From: Selenia dentaria
Lineage: Eukaryota > Arthropoda > Insecta > Lepidoptera > Geometridae
Assembly: GCA_917880725.1 (NCBI GenBank)
Contig: OU862883.1
Coordinates: 19,143,005-19,207,004, forward strand
Length of the DNA stretch: 64,000 bases
Direction: 5' to 3'
Position numbers and translations under genes: made by a program. Below the pieces are notes generated by a model. That model ran no database searches and was not told the origin of the DNA. It saw nothing but the letters and a program-made list of their open reading frames with translations. Positions 35,190 to 46,852 of the stretch are shown here, piece by piece (the first letter of the stretch is position 1; each line of letters begins with the position of its first letter).

Positions 35190-35341
35190 GTCCCCTCTGC
35201 TTGAATAATTAGATAAGTTTATTAATAAATGTTTTTTAATATATTCACTGTTCTTATAAAAGAAAAACCAAGAAAAGATGGGAGGTTATGGCAAGTCCGA
35301 AGGCCGAGCATACTACGCGAACGAAGTCGCGGGCAATGGGT
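35190..35341 (+). mobile_element. Helitron-like 3' end, degraded
   Basis: Has GGAGGTTATGGCAAGTCCGA, the hairpin CGCGAACGAAGTCGCG at 35316-35331 and a mutated terminus GGGTAGT in place of CTAGT. Confidence 0.6.
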
Positions 35342-35429
35342 AGTAACATATAAACTTCCCAAGGGCATACGAAATGTGTTGAAAAATACATATATTTAGT
35401 GTGTGCCGTTCCCTTTTAACAAATTGAGA

Positions 35430-35661
35430 ACTCCATTACCTCAGTTGATAGCACAGACCAATATGGTCTGTGGTTGGTACTGATGCTGCCTTCGAAGCGC
35501 GGGGTATTAGATGCGATCCCTGGTTGGGGCAAATATTTGTGTGATGAACAGAAATGTTTGATCTCGGGACTTGGATGTTGTGATGTGTAATTGTGTGTCC
35601 ATGCCCCTCGCGGCACACGGAATCCTAGTGCGGGGGATGAATGAGTAAACGTTATTTTTTT
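35430..35661 (+). mobile_element. tRNA-derived SINE, best copy of its family
   Basis: A-box-like CCTCAGTTGATAGC, then CTTCGAAGCGCGGGGTATTAG, B-box-like GATGCGATCCCTGG, a body with GGACTTGGATGTTGTGATGT and GTGTGTCCATGCC, and a T/A tail at 35651-35661. Two open frames of 60 and 85 codons on the minus strand lie inside it and are not genes. Confidence 0.75.
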
Positions 35662-35799
35662 AAATGTTTTCATTCCTACTAGATGTAAATTTGCTTATAA
35701 AATCTTCATATAAATTATAATCTAGTACTTATATTAAATTCTCCTGTCACAATGTTTGTAAGAAAACTCCTCCGAAACGGCTTCACAGATCAGAATCTG

Positions 35800-36000
35800 A
35801 AATGTTTACGCAGGCGATGTCTATGCCTAATCGACGGCGCGCCCGGGCGCGTCATCGTCCGCATGGTGTACTTATTCTAAGCGGCTAGGTATGTACTGCG
35901 TATTTACTGCTATCTATTCTGCGATGTACTCGTAGCGTCGGGTCGTGCGTTCAGTCGCACTATGGCTCTGCGCCGTGGAGCGGCTAAGAAGCGCGAGTTA
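35800..36000. other. GC-rich patch, function unknown
   Basis: Contains CGACGGCGCGCCCGGGCGCG, GTAGCGTCGGGTCGTGCGTT and GCGCCGTGGAGCGGC in an AT-rich setting. No frame is recognised. It may be a regulatory or 5' exon region or a repeat piece. Confidence 0.3.
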
Positions 36001-36351
36001 TATACACACATTTCATAAGAATCGATCATATCAGTAGGTCTAAGAATAGGTCGTAAAGCACTTTTTATCATCAAACAAACTAAAATTACATTAAACTTTC
36101 AAACCAAACCTTTCGTGTTTCGTATCAAAATAAAGATCTATAATATTAGTTTATGCAACTGTCATATAATAAAGGGTATTAAAACATGAGTGTAGTTTTT
36201 GAAACGAGGCGCAGGCGAGTTTAATTAAAATATGCCAATAAAAGTCTGTGTTTCATTTCATAATTAGAATATTACCGAATGAGATTATATAAAAATCATT
36301 TCAAAATTTGCATTTATATCAAATATTTTCAACAAGTTATATGTATTGTAA

Positions 36352-36761
36352 TCTATCTAATATACAGATAAATAAATTGAAGTGTCTGTTTGTAATTCCA
36401 AATTAACAGCTTTTCACTATATGCATATGAAGTATATACGGTACTTACATAAAAAATGTTTTTAAATTTTAGTCTCTCGGTCGGTCTGTCTGTTTGTTCC
36501 GGCTAATCTCTGAGACAGCTGAACCGTTTTTAACGGGAAATTTACATTCAGATAGCTGATGTTATTAGGAGTAACTTAGCTTACTTTAATTTTAGGAAAA
36601 AACTAAATTATTAAAAGCTCAACTCAAGTAAACGGCTGAACGGATCGCAATAAAATTTGGCAAGGATATAGGTAGATTATATTATAGAAGCACATATGAT
36701 ACTTTCATAATCATCATTATCATCCATTACAATGCGGGTGTAACTGCGAGGCGCAGCTAGT
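36352..36761 (+). mobile_element. Complete non-autonomous Helitron
   Basis: Begins TCTATCTAATATAC followed by AAATTGAAGTGTCTGTTTGT and ends TGCGAGGCGCAGCTAGT (CTAGT at 36757-36761) before A. The 5'-TC and 3'-CTAGT ends, the lack of terminal inverted repeats, and the lack of coding sequence fit a non-autonomous Helitron of the lepidopteran type. Exact 5' base is 36352 or 36356. Confidence 0.75.
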
Positions 36762-36768
36762 ATTAAAT

Positions 36769-37025
36769 GAGTACAATTTGAAAAATTTTACACCGACTTC
36801 CATTCTATGCAGTTATTGGAGTGTAACTCAAAGAATTGATAAGAAGATAAGAAGACCGAATTTGATAAAATTAATAAATGGGATCACACGGGAAGCACTA
36901 GATTTCAAACGGTAAAATAGTTTTGAGAATCGGTTCACCCAGTCGAAAGTTATGAGGTAACCTACATATAAAAAAAAACATACAGGCGAATTGCGTACCT
37001 CCTCCTTTTTGGAAGTCGGTAAAAA
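36769..37025. repeat. ACCGACTTCC-family dispersed repeat
   Basis: Contains GTACAATTTGAAAAATTTTA, ACCGACTTCCATTCTATGCA, GATCACACGGGAAGCACTAG, GAGAATCGGTTCACCCAGTC and a terminal CTCCTCCTTTTTGGAAGTCGG. Confidence 0.85.
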
Positions 37026-39247
37026 ATTAAATATCTGCAAGAAATCATCTGTGGGCGATAACTTTACAAAACCAGTGTTACGTGTACTCTAACTGCGTTA
37101 TCAGCTTTATATTGGGTTATTTCTTGGAAATTATTACCAAACTTATTACCTGGTTTCTTGCACAATCTAGCTCCGCAATCTCCCTTTCTCACTCAGGTGC
37201 AAAATGAAATACTATTTCCTCTTCCAGTTTGCATTCATCTAATCCCCGACTGGGCAGTAACTCAGTGGACATTCCAGGAATACCGGGATAACGGACTAAC
37301 TTTGAATGGACTCTCTAATACACTCGGATAAATCAGCAAGATGAATCATTCCTCGAAGCTGGAATTGTACACTGACAGTGAAAACTTTAGGAATTGATAG
37401 AGTATTGAAGTTACGATGGTAAAGACAGGCGAATTTCATTTGCTATTGAATTCCATTTACTGTGTGTATAGTCACCGACATATAAACTGAACTGCGCAAT
37501 ATCCACCTATACATGAAACGTCAACAATACTTATTAGCACTACCACAGTATAAAGATACAAATATTTCTACTGTGGTACTACTATGTAGACAAATATATT
37601 TTTTATGTTACATTTCAAAGGACCACGCTTGCCCATGTCGTTTGCAGTGCCGCTCAGTATAGAGACATTGGTTGTCGAGTCTCTTTCGCCCAGTTATTTC
37701 ACTTACTTTTGGTGGAATGAATATTCTTCTCCGTCTCCTTACGGAGAAAATTACAAATATCAAGATATATTTAAATACATTTTGTAACCAACACATCCCG
37801 CAACATGTTTTGCTGAGCCTAACATTTCCATTGCCGAATTCATGCAATCTTTGTAAAAAGGATGCATGCAAACTTTGTAAAATAAACTTTTTTTTAAAAT
37901 TTAATTTATATCTAGAGTCTAGATCTCTGAACTGTCAAACTTGTTTAGCGCAACATGTCGGGTGGTAATGAGAATGCTTCTTTTATACATATACTCAAAA
38001 ATAGAGCCAGCATTCTTATAGATATTTCTTCAGTACGAACTTAATAATACATAATACCCATGTCAAACGAAATATATTAATACAACGATTACCCTATTGT
38101 CACAAATTCATTAAAAATATAGAACACTTATTTGTTTTGCTAGCGTTTTATTCTGAATTTAAAATATACGTAACTAATTTCTGACGTGATTTCACCAAGA
38201 GCCTTGATATACACAGCAGGTACCAAAGCGTGGGTTAGCTGGACTTAGCAATAGCAGGAATTGCTACGAGCTGGTACACATTGCACGTGTCGTACGCATC
38301 TCCCAAGTATGTAAACAATTATTTTCAAAACATACCCATAGTACTAGTTTAAAAGTGTCGTATAGGTAAGAGCGCTTGTAAGGATAATTTAATTCATTTA
38401 TTTCATAACAGGATCACAAGGGACCTAATTACGCCATATTATGTGTGACATTTTGCTAGTGCAGCCGTGCACGAACGACAGGGAGGAGTAACACATTTGC
38501 TTTGTGATGTATTTGCACTGTACACACTGCAAAACCAATGTTAAATAATGTACTTTAACAAACGTGCAGGAACTTATGTTGCACTCAAGTTCTTGTTACA
38601 ACCGAAATTATTTAAAATTGCCGAATATGATTAAAAAGAATATGTAATATTCTGACAGTTTTCATTTGCTAACAAAGACTGAGATAAAAATAATATTTCA
38701 GGAATTGAAATAATATAAAAAAACTCGACGTTAAAGTGCAATATTAGTTCAGTTACGAAATAAGTTAGGACTGCGTGAACGGAATATGTCATTTCATTAT
38801 TTAGTTAAATTTATGTTCTAACTTTTTGTAAAAGTTCGCAAGTAGTATTAAACGTGTTACCGTTCTGTATCCTAATTCTAGTTATTTGCGAATTCAACGT
38901 GTATTCGAATTGTAAGCTACAGAGTATGACGTCGATGAATATTGATGAGCTTGTGACGTGCAAGCATGTCGACGCTCTACCCTTCAGCATCTTCTATAGA
39001 TATATGTTAAGGGTAATACTGAAGGTATAATTTGATTATGCAAGGCCGGCACCCTTTATAAGTATTTTAATATAAAGGTGCTTTTTTATAGGTTTGGTTT
39101 TTAAACTCATATTTTTTTCTACATACTGTCAATTTGACAGTTGACAGTTGATTTGTAGTCAGTACGTTTTGCCAATTCATAATGCTTTATGAGCAGGTGG
39201 AAACATTGACCTATTTTTTTTAAAACGGGTTTGGGCATAGTTTACCC
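37026..39247. other. Non-coding stretch, nothing firmly recognised
   Basis: The overlapping frames at 37605-37968 show no domain. No gene is supported over these 2.2 kb. Confidence 0.5.
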
Positions 39248-39640
39248 GTAATTGGAGAGCGCTACAGAAAGATGATTGCTGATTCTTCGTACCTCAGTCG
39301 AATGGCATTAATGAGGCATAGCTTGAGTTTCAACAAGATGTCGCAACATGCTACACAGCGGGCGGCACCATCAGTTTCATGCGGGAAAGATTCGGCCAAC
39401 GCATAATTTCACGTAATGGACCTGTGAACTAACCTCCACAAGCGTGTCATCACACACCTTTAGATAACTTTCTTTGGGGGTATATCAAGTCAATAGTCTA
39501 TGCTGATGTTGGACGATTTGAAAGTCGAAATTCGCTGTGTTATTGCTGATATAATGACCCCAGTTGCTCGATAAAGATGTCGAAAATTAGACTTCACGAT
39601 TGCGCTTCATTAGACCTAGCCGTAGCGCGTATATGGCCGA
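39248..39640 (+). pseudogene. mariner-family transposase, decayed fragment
   Basis: Frame-shifting plus-strand peptides match the C-terminal half of mariner-like transposases: IGERYRKMIADSSYL, then FQQDVATCY (second catalytic Asp), FGQRIISRNGPVN, TPLDNFLWGYIKS (third catalytic Asp), VYAD, and the later block ENWTSRL-like (KN.TSRLRFI). Stops and frameshifts at several points make it dead. The 5' half and terminal repeats were not found, so only the latter half is defined. Confidence 0.85.
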
Positions 39641-40189
39641 AATTATATATTAACAATAATAGCATAAAATTACCTTTTAAATAAATCCAATATTATATAG
39701 GTACATTATCATTATGTGAATTTGTTTTATTTCATTTTGAAAGTGTATGGTTAACATTGGAGGTTAACTAAAAGTAAAATGCCTTTACTTTTGTTACAAA
39801 ATATTTTAATATTCAAATTCAAATTCAAATTAATTTATTAGCTTAAACATAGGTACAATAAGAGTTAGTAAAAATAAGATAGTTCTCCATGTTTTACCTT
39901 TACAGGCATACTAAAATTATAATAAAAAAAATACACTCAATTAAAATAATCCAATTCATTATGCGACTTAGCCTCCATTACTATCTAATTTATGCAAATA
40001 CACAACAAATAAAATACAATATACACAACAAATTAGAAGTATTCACAATTCATATAAACTTATCACTAAGATATTCATTAATTTCTTTATTTCTTTTTAT
40101 CAATTTATACATGTAACTTACAGACTAAAATCCAAGACATTACATGGCGCAATTAAACTAGGTCAGAAAACCTGAATCTGCCTACCGTA

Positions 40190-40576
40190 TCATGGAATAT
40201 ATCCAGATCTGGATTTTGAGTTAAAATCTTTATTAATATAAGTGATAGCTCTCGGGGTAGGTGCATTGTGTGCTCGTACAGTGTGAAGGCCGGGGGGCAG
40301 TGCCAACAGGCGGTGCAGTCGGCGCGGGCCGCGCTCTGCGTCGGCGCCGCGCAAGTATCCCGAGGGAACGTGCAGGCGCAGGTTAGCTACCGTGCGAAGG
40401 TTGTTGACGCGATTGCGTATGAGCAGTAAGTAGTGCAGGATGAGATGCATCTTTCTCCGTAATTCTAAGGTATGCATACCAACCATTCCTGATACACACA
40501 GGGATGGGTACATGTATGGGTAGTAACCGTATTTTTTTATAGATATAGCGTGCAAATTTACGCTGTATTGTTTCAA
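40190..40576 (-). pseudogene. LINE C-terminal region after frameshift
   Basis: Continues the reverse transcriptase frame of 40383-42029 in another register: ELRRKMHLILHYLLLIRN, NLRLHVPSGYLRGADA and NAPTPRAITYINKDFN. The register change lies near 40535, so the true C terminus of the LINE protein is here and the tail of the longer frame beyond that point is out of frame. Confidence 0.8.
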
Positions 40577-42029
40577 TCATTAATGAATATTTTGTCTCAT
40601 AAGGATCCCAAATTATAGCGTTATATTCAAGCTTGCTTCTAACGTAAGCTATGTAAAGTGATATAGCTGCATTTACATTATTAAAGTCATAACAAGTACG
40701 CATTATGAAGCCTAACATTCTATATGCTTGCTTACATATATCCGTAACATGGTCTCTGAAATTTATCTTGGAGTCTATAAGTAAGCCTAAGTCTTTGATT
40801 TTGTCAACTCTGTCAATAGAGATGGTTTCAGATAGTCGATAGTCATATAAAGTCGGGTTTAAACCTCTAGTTATAGTTATCATCTTACATTTACGAGCAT
40901 TAAAATTCAGACGATTTCGTTCACTCCAAGCTGCGATACGGTCAATATCGCTTTGAAGGGCAGTGCAGTCCGCATTGTTATCGACCGGGGCGAAGAGTTT
41001 GAGGTCATCAGCGATTAGAAGGCAATTTGATGACCTAATAGTCTTCGGTAAATCGTTAACCATGATTAGAAATTGAGTTAGACCGAGTGTAGAACCTTGA
41101 CTCACACCAGATCTGGTATAATAACGTGGAGAACTGTTACCGGAAAGCTGCACATACTGTGAACGGTTTTTGAGGTAACTAGCGCAGAGGCTAAGCAGTT
41201 TTGGATTAAAACCAATAGATGCACATTTTTTTAAGAGAATGTCGTTGTCCACGCGGTCAAATGCTTTTTGATAATCAAAATATACTACATCGACCTGCAG
41301 ACCGGCATCCATCTTTGCGGTGACATAATCAACAAAGTTAATATGGTTGGTTACAGTCGACCGCCCTGATCTGAAGTCATGTTGGCTATCGTCTAGATAG
41401 ATGTCAATCTGCTGAACTAAGCGAGCATTAAGGACTGTTTCGAACAATTTGCCAAACGCTGGCAGCACCGCTATATGACGATAATTCAAAACTTCGCTTC
41501 GTTCTCCTGCCTTGTGAACAGGTGTGACTCGCGAAATTTTCCACAAATCTGGGTATGTGGAAGTGTGGACGGAAAGGTTAAATATGTGTAGAAGAGGCAT
41601 GAGCAACGCGGACTTACAGTCCTTGACAATAAAGGGAGGAACTCCGTCAGGTCCAAGAGCGGAATGCGCTTTCAGCCGTTTAATAGCATGAATAATCTCG
41701 TTTATGGATACATTATTGATTGATATATGAGCAGATGGCATAGAAAATGTTTGGCTATATTGTTGAGCTTCGTTAACGTCTAGTTTAGGGTCCTCGCTGA
41801 GAAAAACCGAGCTAAAATAAGATGCAAAAGCATTTGCAGCACACTGCCCGGTTACAGCTTCATTATTATACCTAAACTCGTTACAATCGCGTCTATCGTT
41901 GCGCCGTTGTTTTATATATTTCCAGAAAGTCCTAGGGTCCTCAGTCAAGTTATTCTCAATTTGCGTCATGTAGGAAATGTGCGCTTCTGCACCGAGTTTT
42001 TTGACTAATGTCATATAATACTTATACAT
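40383..42029 (-). CDS. LINE reverse transcriptase (jockey-like), probably inactive
   Basis: The 548-codon frame is the RT of a non-LTR retrotransposon, which would copy element RNA at a nicked chromosomal target in the nucleus. Visible blocks in order: LKAHSALGPDGVPPFIVKD (about residue 165), WKISRVTPVHKAGERSEVLN, YRHIAVLPAFGKLFE, VVYFDYQKAFDRVDND (first catalytic Asp), SGVSQGSTLG, and IADDLKLF (catalytic Asp pair, about residue 340), then LGLLIDSKINF and IAYVRSKLEYNAIIWDP. SGVPQGS-LGPLLF is altered to SGVSQGSTLGLTQF, and the aromatic before ADD is replaced by I. The domain order and length fit the RT plus thumb; the start codon is internal to the original polyprotein. The C terminus is frameshifted near 40535 and the N-terminal endonuclease is lost, so the copy is dead despite its long frame. 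Confidence 0.85.
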   Translation of the reverse strand: MYKYYMTLVKKLGAEAHISYMTQIENNLTEDPRTFWKYIKQRRNDRRDCNEFRYNNEAVTGQCAANAFASYFSSVFLSEDPKLDVNEAQQYSQTFSMPSAHISINNVSINEIIHAIKRLKAHSALGPDGVPPFIVKDCKSALLMPLLHIFNLSVHTSTYPDLWKISRVTPVHKAGERSEVLNYRHIAVLPAFGKLFETVLNARLVQQIDIYLDDSQHDFRSGRSTVTNHINFVDYVTAKMDAGLQVDVVYFDYQKAFDRVDNDILLKKCASIGFNPKLLSLCASYLKNRSQYVQLSGNSSPRYYTRSGVSQGSTLGLTQFLIMVNDLPKTIRSSNCLLIADDLKLFAPVDNNADCTALQSDIDRIAAWSERNRLNFNARKCKMITITRGLNPTLYDYRLSETISIDRVDKIKDLGLLIDSKINFRDHVTDICKQAYRMLGFIMRTCYDFNNVNAAISLYIAYVRSKLEYNAIIWDPYETKYSLMIETIQRKFARYIYKKIRLLPIHVPIPVCIRNGWYAYLRITEKDASHPALLTAHTQSRQQPSHGS

Positions 42030-42050
42030 TTCTAAATTGTATTGTTTATT

Positions 42051-42401
42051 TTATTTTTTATACCGCCTGTGATGAAAATACTTAAACTTAATGTTTTTTA
42101 TGATGAAACCTGTAAACCAAGATGGATACGAGAAGTTACGATTAATTTTATGCATTTTTTGTGGTACATAAACATCCAAACAATTATACATTTTTTGATA
42201 AAATAGACTAACAGCTAAGTTAACGTTTTCCGTACTAGTTATTTCATCCCAGTTCATATCAGCGAAAGATGGATACAATGCTTGAAAGTCAGCTTTATAA
42301 AAATTCCAGTTATTGCGAAAACAGATTAATAGAATAATATCCTTTATTGATGAGGAATTCATAAAGTTTCTTCTTATGTATAATATTACAGCTCTCAACA
42401 A
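42051..42401 (-). pseudogene. LINE linker region between endonuclease and RT
   Basis: The 116-codon frame includes NNWNFYKADFQALYPSF, AVSLFYQKMYNCLDVYVP and SYPSWFTGFIIKNIKFKYFH, matching the region upstream of RT in jockey-type elements (the YP-WF-EIIKNIK motif). It is separated from the RT frame by a stop and frameshift near 42040. Confidence 0.75.
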
Positions 42402-42589
42402 ATATTTGTATGATGTGTAATCAAGATATCAACAGAGGTTATTGCCATGTTTATTTTTACCATCATCAAGATCGATACCATACAAGAGATGTACAACAAA
42501 AGGTAATTAACTTAAATTTTCATTTAACAGATTACTTTATGTGCTTTAAGAAATCACCACAATCTTTGATGACTTTATCAGGTTTTCTG

Positions 42590-43536
42590 AAAAATATTTT
42601 CGTATATTTTCATATTTATTGCATGTGTGGGGGTACGACACATGCAACGTGAGCGCAATTTGCTGTTATTGCAAAAGTCGCGCCATGCGCTCAGTTGCTC
42701 TACCGCGTTTGTATCGAGTGTCCGTCCTTCGGCCCACCTACATAATGTAATCTTTTAATGTATATGTAATTCTGCATAATAAAGAATAATAATGGTGATC
42801 ACAGTTTATACACCCATCCCAGTAGGCAGACAGAACACGCAGTATTAATTGAAGTTTTCAAAACGCATTTAGCGCACCGTAGCGTACAAATGTATACCTA
42901 CATTGTTACCGAAATATGAATGAAAAATCGAGATTTTTTAGTAGAGTGAAACAATGTTTTAAAACTGTATTATATATGCCGCAGCACACCTCTCGATACC
43001 CTTTAGCCATCCACACCAACGTTGCCCCTTTTGTCACCATTGATGGTGGTCCTTATGGGGGGGGCACCATCCATCCAAAATGTTTCTGTTTTTTACAATA
43101 TTATATTTTTATATCAAACAGGCCTCTAAGTGTTGGCTATAGCTCCACCTAAGTCTTTGTAAAGGACCGGGTGAAATCCGGGAAAATAAAAAATAAATAA
43201 TAATAATATCTTTATTGTGTTTAAACTTAAATAACAGTAATAATTGCTTATTAAATATGCTGATGGCTTTCTTACATATCCTAGAACTATTAATTACCAT
43301 GTAAACTAAGCACTTCCATGTGATCAAAGCAATTAACATAAAACAGTAGGTAAGTACTTAGATAATATTAATGGAACAAGTAGGTCGGTAGGTACTAACT
43401 AAAATACAAACGTCAATATTACGAGGGTTTGCAAGCTTGATCAACAGATTCTGTTACCTAGATTTTCGGGACACCACAGCAGGAAGATGATAAACCTTTA
43501 TATGTATAATATTATCATTATATAATACTAAGATGT
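42590..43536. other. Non-coding stretch, nothing recognised
   Basis: No supported gene. A run of G with CACCATCCATCC near 43058 is an isolated compositional oddity. Confidence 0.45.
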
Positions 43537-43885
43537 TGTACATCTATCAGAGTACCCACTTCACAAGTTCGAAGAGTGTGCATCGGATCTGCACGATCTA
43601 ATTCCCTCCTGCCCATTTTTCTATCGGACTGCCAGTGCGGGCACAAAAAATCGTCACCGCTTTATGGTTGATATTCCGAAAACCCGTACGAAGCGCTTTG
43701 ATTCCACATTTATTATGCGAACTGCTAGTCTGTGGAATTCGCTGCCGGAATGGGTGTTCCCCGAAGGTTACGATCTGGGTGTCTTCAAATCACGAGTGAA
43801 TCGGTTCCTTCTAGGCAAGCGTGCTCCAACGTAGAGCGCATCATCGCTTAACATCAGGCGTGATGGTAGTCAAACGCAAGCCTAT
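43537..43885 (+). pseudogene. CR1/jockey-like LINE C-terminal fragment
   Basis: The frame HRFMVDIPKTRTKRFDSTFI continues MRTASLWNSLPEWVFPEGYD and LGVFKSRVNRFLLGKRAPT, then a stop and ATCAGGCGTGATGG. This is a non-LTR retrotransposon C terminus (the TKRF-SF--RT-LWN-LP motif). Upstream sequence from 43537 is the same frame with interruptions. It is a different family from 23870-24250. Confidence 0.85.
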
Positions 43886-45119
43886 TTACCTATAACACAA
43901 GTAAAACAAGTAAACACTAGAAGAAACACTAGACAAGTATAATAACGTTAAGTACCTTATCTTTTATAATGCAGTGTTATGACACTTGTGGACAAGAATA
44001 TACACAACAATTCCACCTCAATAATGGCCAAACTATCTGGTGTTCGTAACTTGGTTATTAAAACTGAAAACTGTACGTTCAAACCTATATTAATATATAC
44101 CATACTTACCATATACCATAGTTCCCGAATGTTGTCACTTTGTTAAGAGAAATAAGAAAAAAGCCAGATTTCGCCAGTTTGGTGGTTGGTCTCATTACGC
44201 AACGAGATAGCTATGTTATTTTACATAGAGCTATTTAATTACGACCCTGTCTTACTCATGTAGAAATATACGGCCGATATTTTTAAATAGTATAAATAAT
44301 AAATGCATATCAAAACATTAAAGCTTACTGTATAAGCGCAAATGCTTTGAAAAGAGGCGGAGGTTCTGACCTATATTTCAGCAGCAAAAGAACATGTAGG
44401 TACGTTTGAAAGGCATAATAGTCATTCCAATCCACTCATTACTTTAAAGAGCGGGAGAGATGGAAATAAAGCGAATGCATTAGGAACAGTAAATTCAACA
44501 AGAAAGTGGTGCAAGGTTTTTGTTAGGCTGATGGTACAGTGAGGTAGGAATACAGTCAGGAAACTTTCCGAAAACGCGGTATGTTTTTGAAATGTTTGTT
44601 GTGTACCTACATTGGCGTCATTCAGAAATTAAACTAATAACCCGTTGATTCGCGATTCGCCATTTGGTCAATAATACAGTAGATTTTGCAGAAGTCAACC
44701 TCCTTTTCCAGAAACTGCAACGTATGTGGTTAAGCAATATAGCTATTTAGTTTACACTAAGCCATCTTCAAGAGAGCTTGATGAGCTTCAAATACGAGTT
44801 GATAAAATGACACATGTTTTTTAATGAAATGCAGAATTTCAGACTATTTCAATAATATTATGAGGAAGGTTTGTATGTATGAATATTTGTTACTCATCGT
44901 GCAAAAACGCTTAAACTGTTTTTATTATGTTATTAGGAGACGGCACAAGCACGAGGCCCACCTGGTGTTTAGTGGTAACCTCTGCTTTGAACAGAATTTC
45001 GTCACAAGTGATGAATTGCACTGCGCTCGTAACCCTGAGACTTATGTCTGACTGAGAGTTATGTCGCATATGCCTGTAATTTCGCCGGCACCATTCAAAC
45101 AAGAACACAGTATTGTGAA
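43886..45119. other. Non-coding stretch, nothing recognised
   Basis: AT-rich; no gene or element boundary seen. Confidence 0.5.
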
Positions 45120-45307
45120 CATTACTGCTTCGCGGTAGAAATAGGTAGGTATAGTGGCAGTACTTCCCCGGACGAACTTACTAAGTTCTGGACTAAATTT
45201 AGATAAAATTTGGTGAGTAGATAAATGACTTACTGGATTAACACATAGGATACTTTTCATCATCATCACCCATCACCACGAAGGTGAAATTGCGGGGCAC
45301 AGCTAGT
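45120..45307 (+). mobile_element. Helitron 3' part
   Basis: Ends AAATTGCGGGGCACAGCTAGT (CTAGT at 45303-45307), preceded by ATCATCATCACCCATCACCACGA as in the blocks at 16961-17180. The 5' boundary is not defined. Confidence 0.55.
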
Positions 45308-45670
45308 ATTGTTACTAGTAGTTCTGCGAACAATAGACGTGAGCACTAAGCTATCTGAGCTTATCCGTGAGCACTGAGCTGTCTGCAGGTCATCGAAAGT
45401 TAGAAAAATTTGACTTATATTTATTTCGACATGACCTTGGAATATTTTGCTAAAATGTTATATGTTCTTGGTATCAAATGTTCTTGACGAATCCCAAAAC
45501 TGACCAGATTTAAATTTCACAACCTAATATCTCGGCCGCCACCTGACCAATTATGCTAATATTCAAAATTCCTCTATAAAGTCAGGCACCTAATGTGACA
45601 ACTAATTTTTATCAAAATTTGTCGGTAAATAGTGCCGCAACTTCCCCCGTTTTTAAGAAAAGTAAACTCA
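45308..45670. other. Non-coding stretch, nothing recognised
   Basis: No supported gene. Confidence 0.45.
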
Positions 45671-45673
45671 AAA

Positions 45674-45843
45674 ATCACCGACGACTATAAATTACATTGA
45701 ATAGTACGCATAGATAGATCACCGACGACGATAAAAATACATTGAATAGTACGCATAGATAGATCACCGACGACGATAAAAATACATTGAATAGTACGCA
45801 TAGATAGATCACCGACGACGATAAAAATACATTGAATAGTAGT
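45674..45843. repeat. 45-bp minisatellite, about 3.7 units
   Basis: Unit begins ATCACCGACGACGATAAAAAT and ends GCATAGATAG. Units start at 45674, 45718, 45763 and 45808. Its continuation (ACATAGATAG) is seen right of the RTE insertion at 46350, so the RTE lies at the array edge. The 72-codon minus frame with repeated SSVIYLCVLFNVFL is a translation of the array. Confidence 0.9.
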
Positions 45844-45855
45844 ACATTAATACAT

Positions 45856-46341
45856 TCGCCGATTCCACAGTGCCTGAAGACGAAAGTCTTCAATCAGTGC
45901 GTCCTACCCGTCATGACATACGGAGCCGAAACGTGGACACTGACGGCTCGAATGGTCCACAAGCTCAAGATCGCTCAGCGGGCTATGGAAAGGGCTATGC
46001 TCGGTGTTTCTCTGAGGGATCGCATCAGAAATGAAGTGATCCGTCAGAGAACCAAGGTCATCGACATAGCCCACCGGATCAACAAGCTGAAGTGGCAGTG
46101 GGCTGGCCATATTAGCCGTAGAACCGACAACCGTGCGTTGGGGTAAACGAGTTCTAGAGTGGAGACCGCGTCTCGGCAAACGTAGTGTAGGACGTCCTGA
46201 GGCACGGTGGAGTGACGATCTGCGCAAGACGGCTGGCAAAAACTGGATGCGAGAAGCCCAAGATAGACCTAAGTGGCGTGCAATTGGAGAGGTCTATGTC
46301 CAGTAGTGGACTGCTACAGGCTGATGATGATGATGATGATG
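45856..46341 (+). mobile_element. RTE LINE 3' fragment with 12-bp target duplication
   Basis: Flanked by ACATTAATACAT (45844-45855 and 46342-46353). The frame encodes IPQCLKTKVFNQCVLPVMTY, GAETWTLTARMVHKLKIAQR, LRDRIRNEVIRQRTKVIDIA and KLKWQWAGHISRRTDN, then shifts near 46140 and continues as RVLEWRPRLGKRS and GRPEARWSDDLRKT, ending GAIGEVYVQ-like and CAGTAGTGGACTGCTACAGG followed by (TGATGA)n. It is 5' truncated within the RT thumb region. Confidence 0.92.
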
Positions 46342-46852
46342 ACATTAATACATAGATAGTATAGTCAAGATTGGTTGAAAAATGCGACCTGTACAGGAGG
46401 ACCAACACACAACCTCACAAACATACATAACAGGTATATAATTCACTTAGTTAAAGAAGTTTTTATTTGTTTTAAATTAATTTTCCAAAACAAAACTCTT
46501 TATTCAATCATACCTTCACTAAAGTTAAAAATGTCAAGCTGTTCTCGTATTGCCATCGTTAAAAAAATTAGCGAGCCTACACGTGAACATTCATTTAATC
46601 AATTCGTAAACCGTCACTGATACCTTAATCCATGAAAGCCTTTGGGAGATCAAACGGGAAGCTGTCAATGAGTATTTTTGTGATGTTTTACTGAGTATAT
46701 GAGTCATATGTGATCCATTTACATAATTCCTGCCTTTCATGAAACTCTGCTGGTTATTTTAATTGATTTGTAGAATCAGTTTTTACGGCCTGATAGTAAC
46801 ACTATTCATATCGTTTTATTGATAGGTAAATTATTATTTATTACTTGTTTTT

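Larger units (their letters stand above)
39811..42410 (-). mobile_element. Jockey-like LINE, 5' truncated
   Basis: A minus-strand element of about 2.6 kb with the order linker region, reverse transcriptase, C-terminal region and 3' UTR. The 3' end is (TTTGAA)n at 39811-39832. The endonuclease domain and ORF1 are missing. The 5' limit is uncertain because degenerate sequence may continue to about 42590. Confidence 0.85.

Noticed and set aside
37605..37968. Three overlapping frames near 37.6-38.0 kb
   Set aside because: Frames on both strands overlap, with no recognisable motif or composition change beyond chance.
45674..45843. 72-codon minus-strand repeat protein
   Set aside because: The repeated SSVIYLCVLFNVFL peptide is just the translation of the 45-bp minisatellite.
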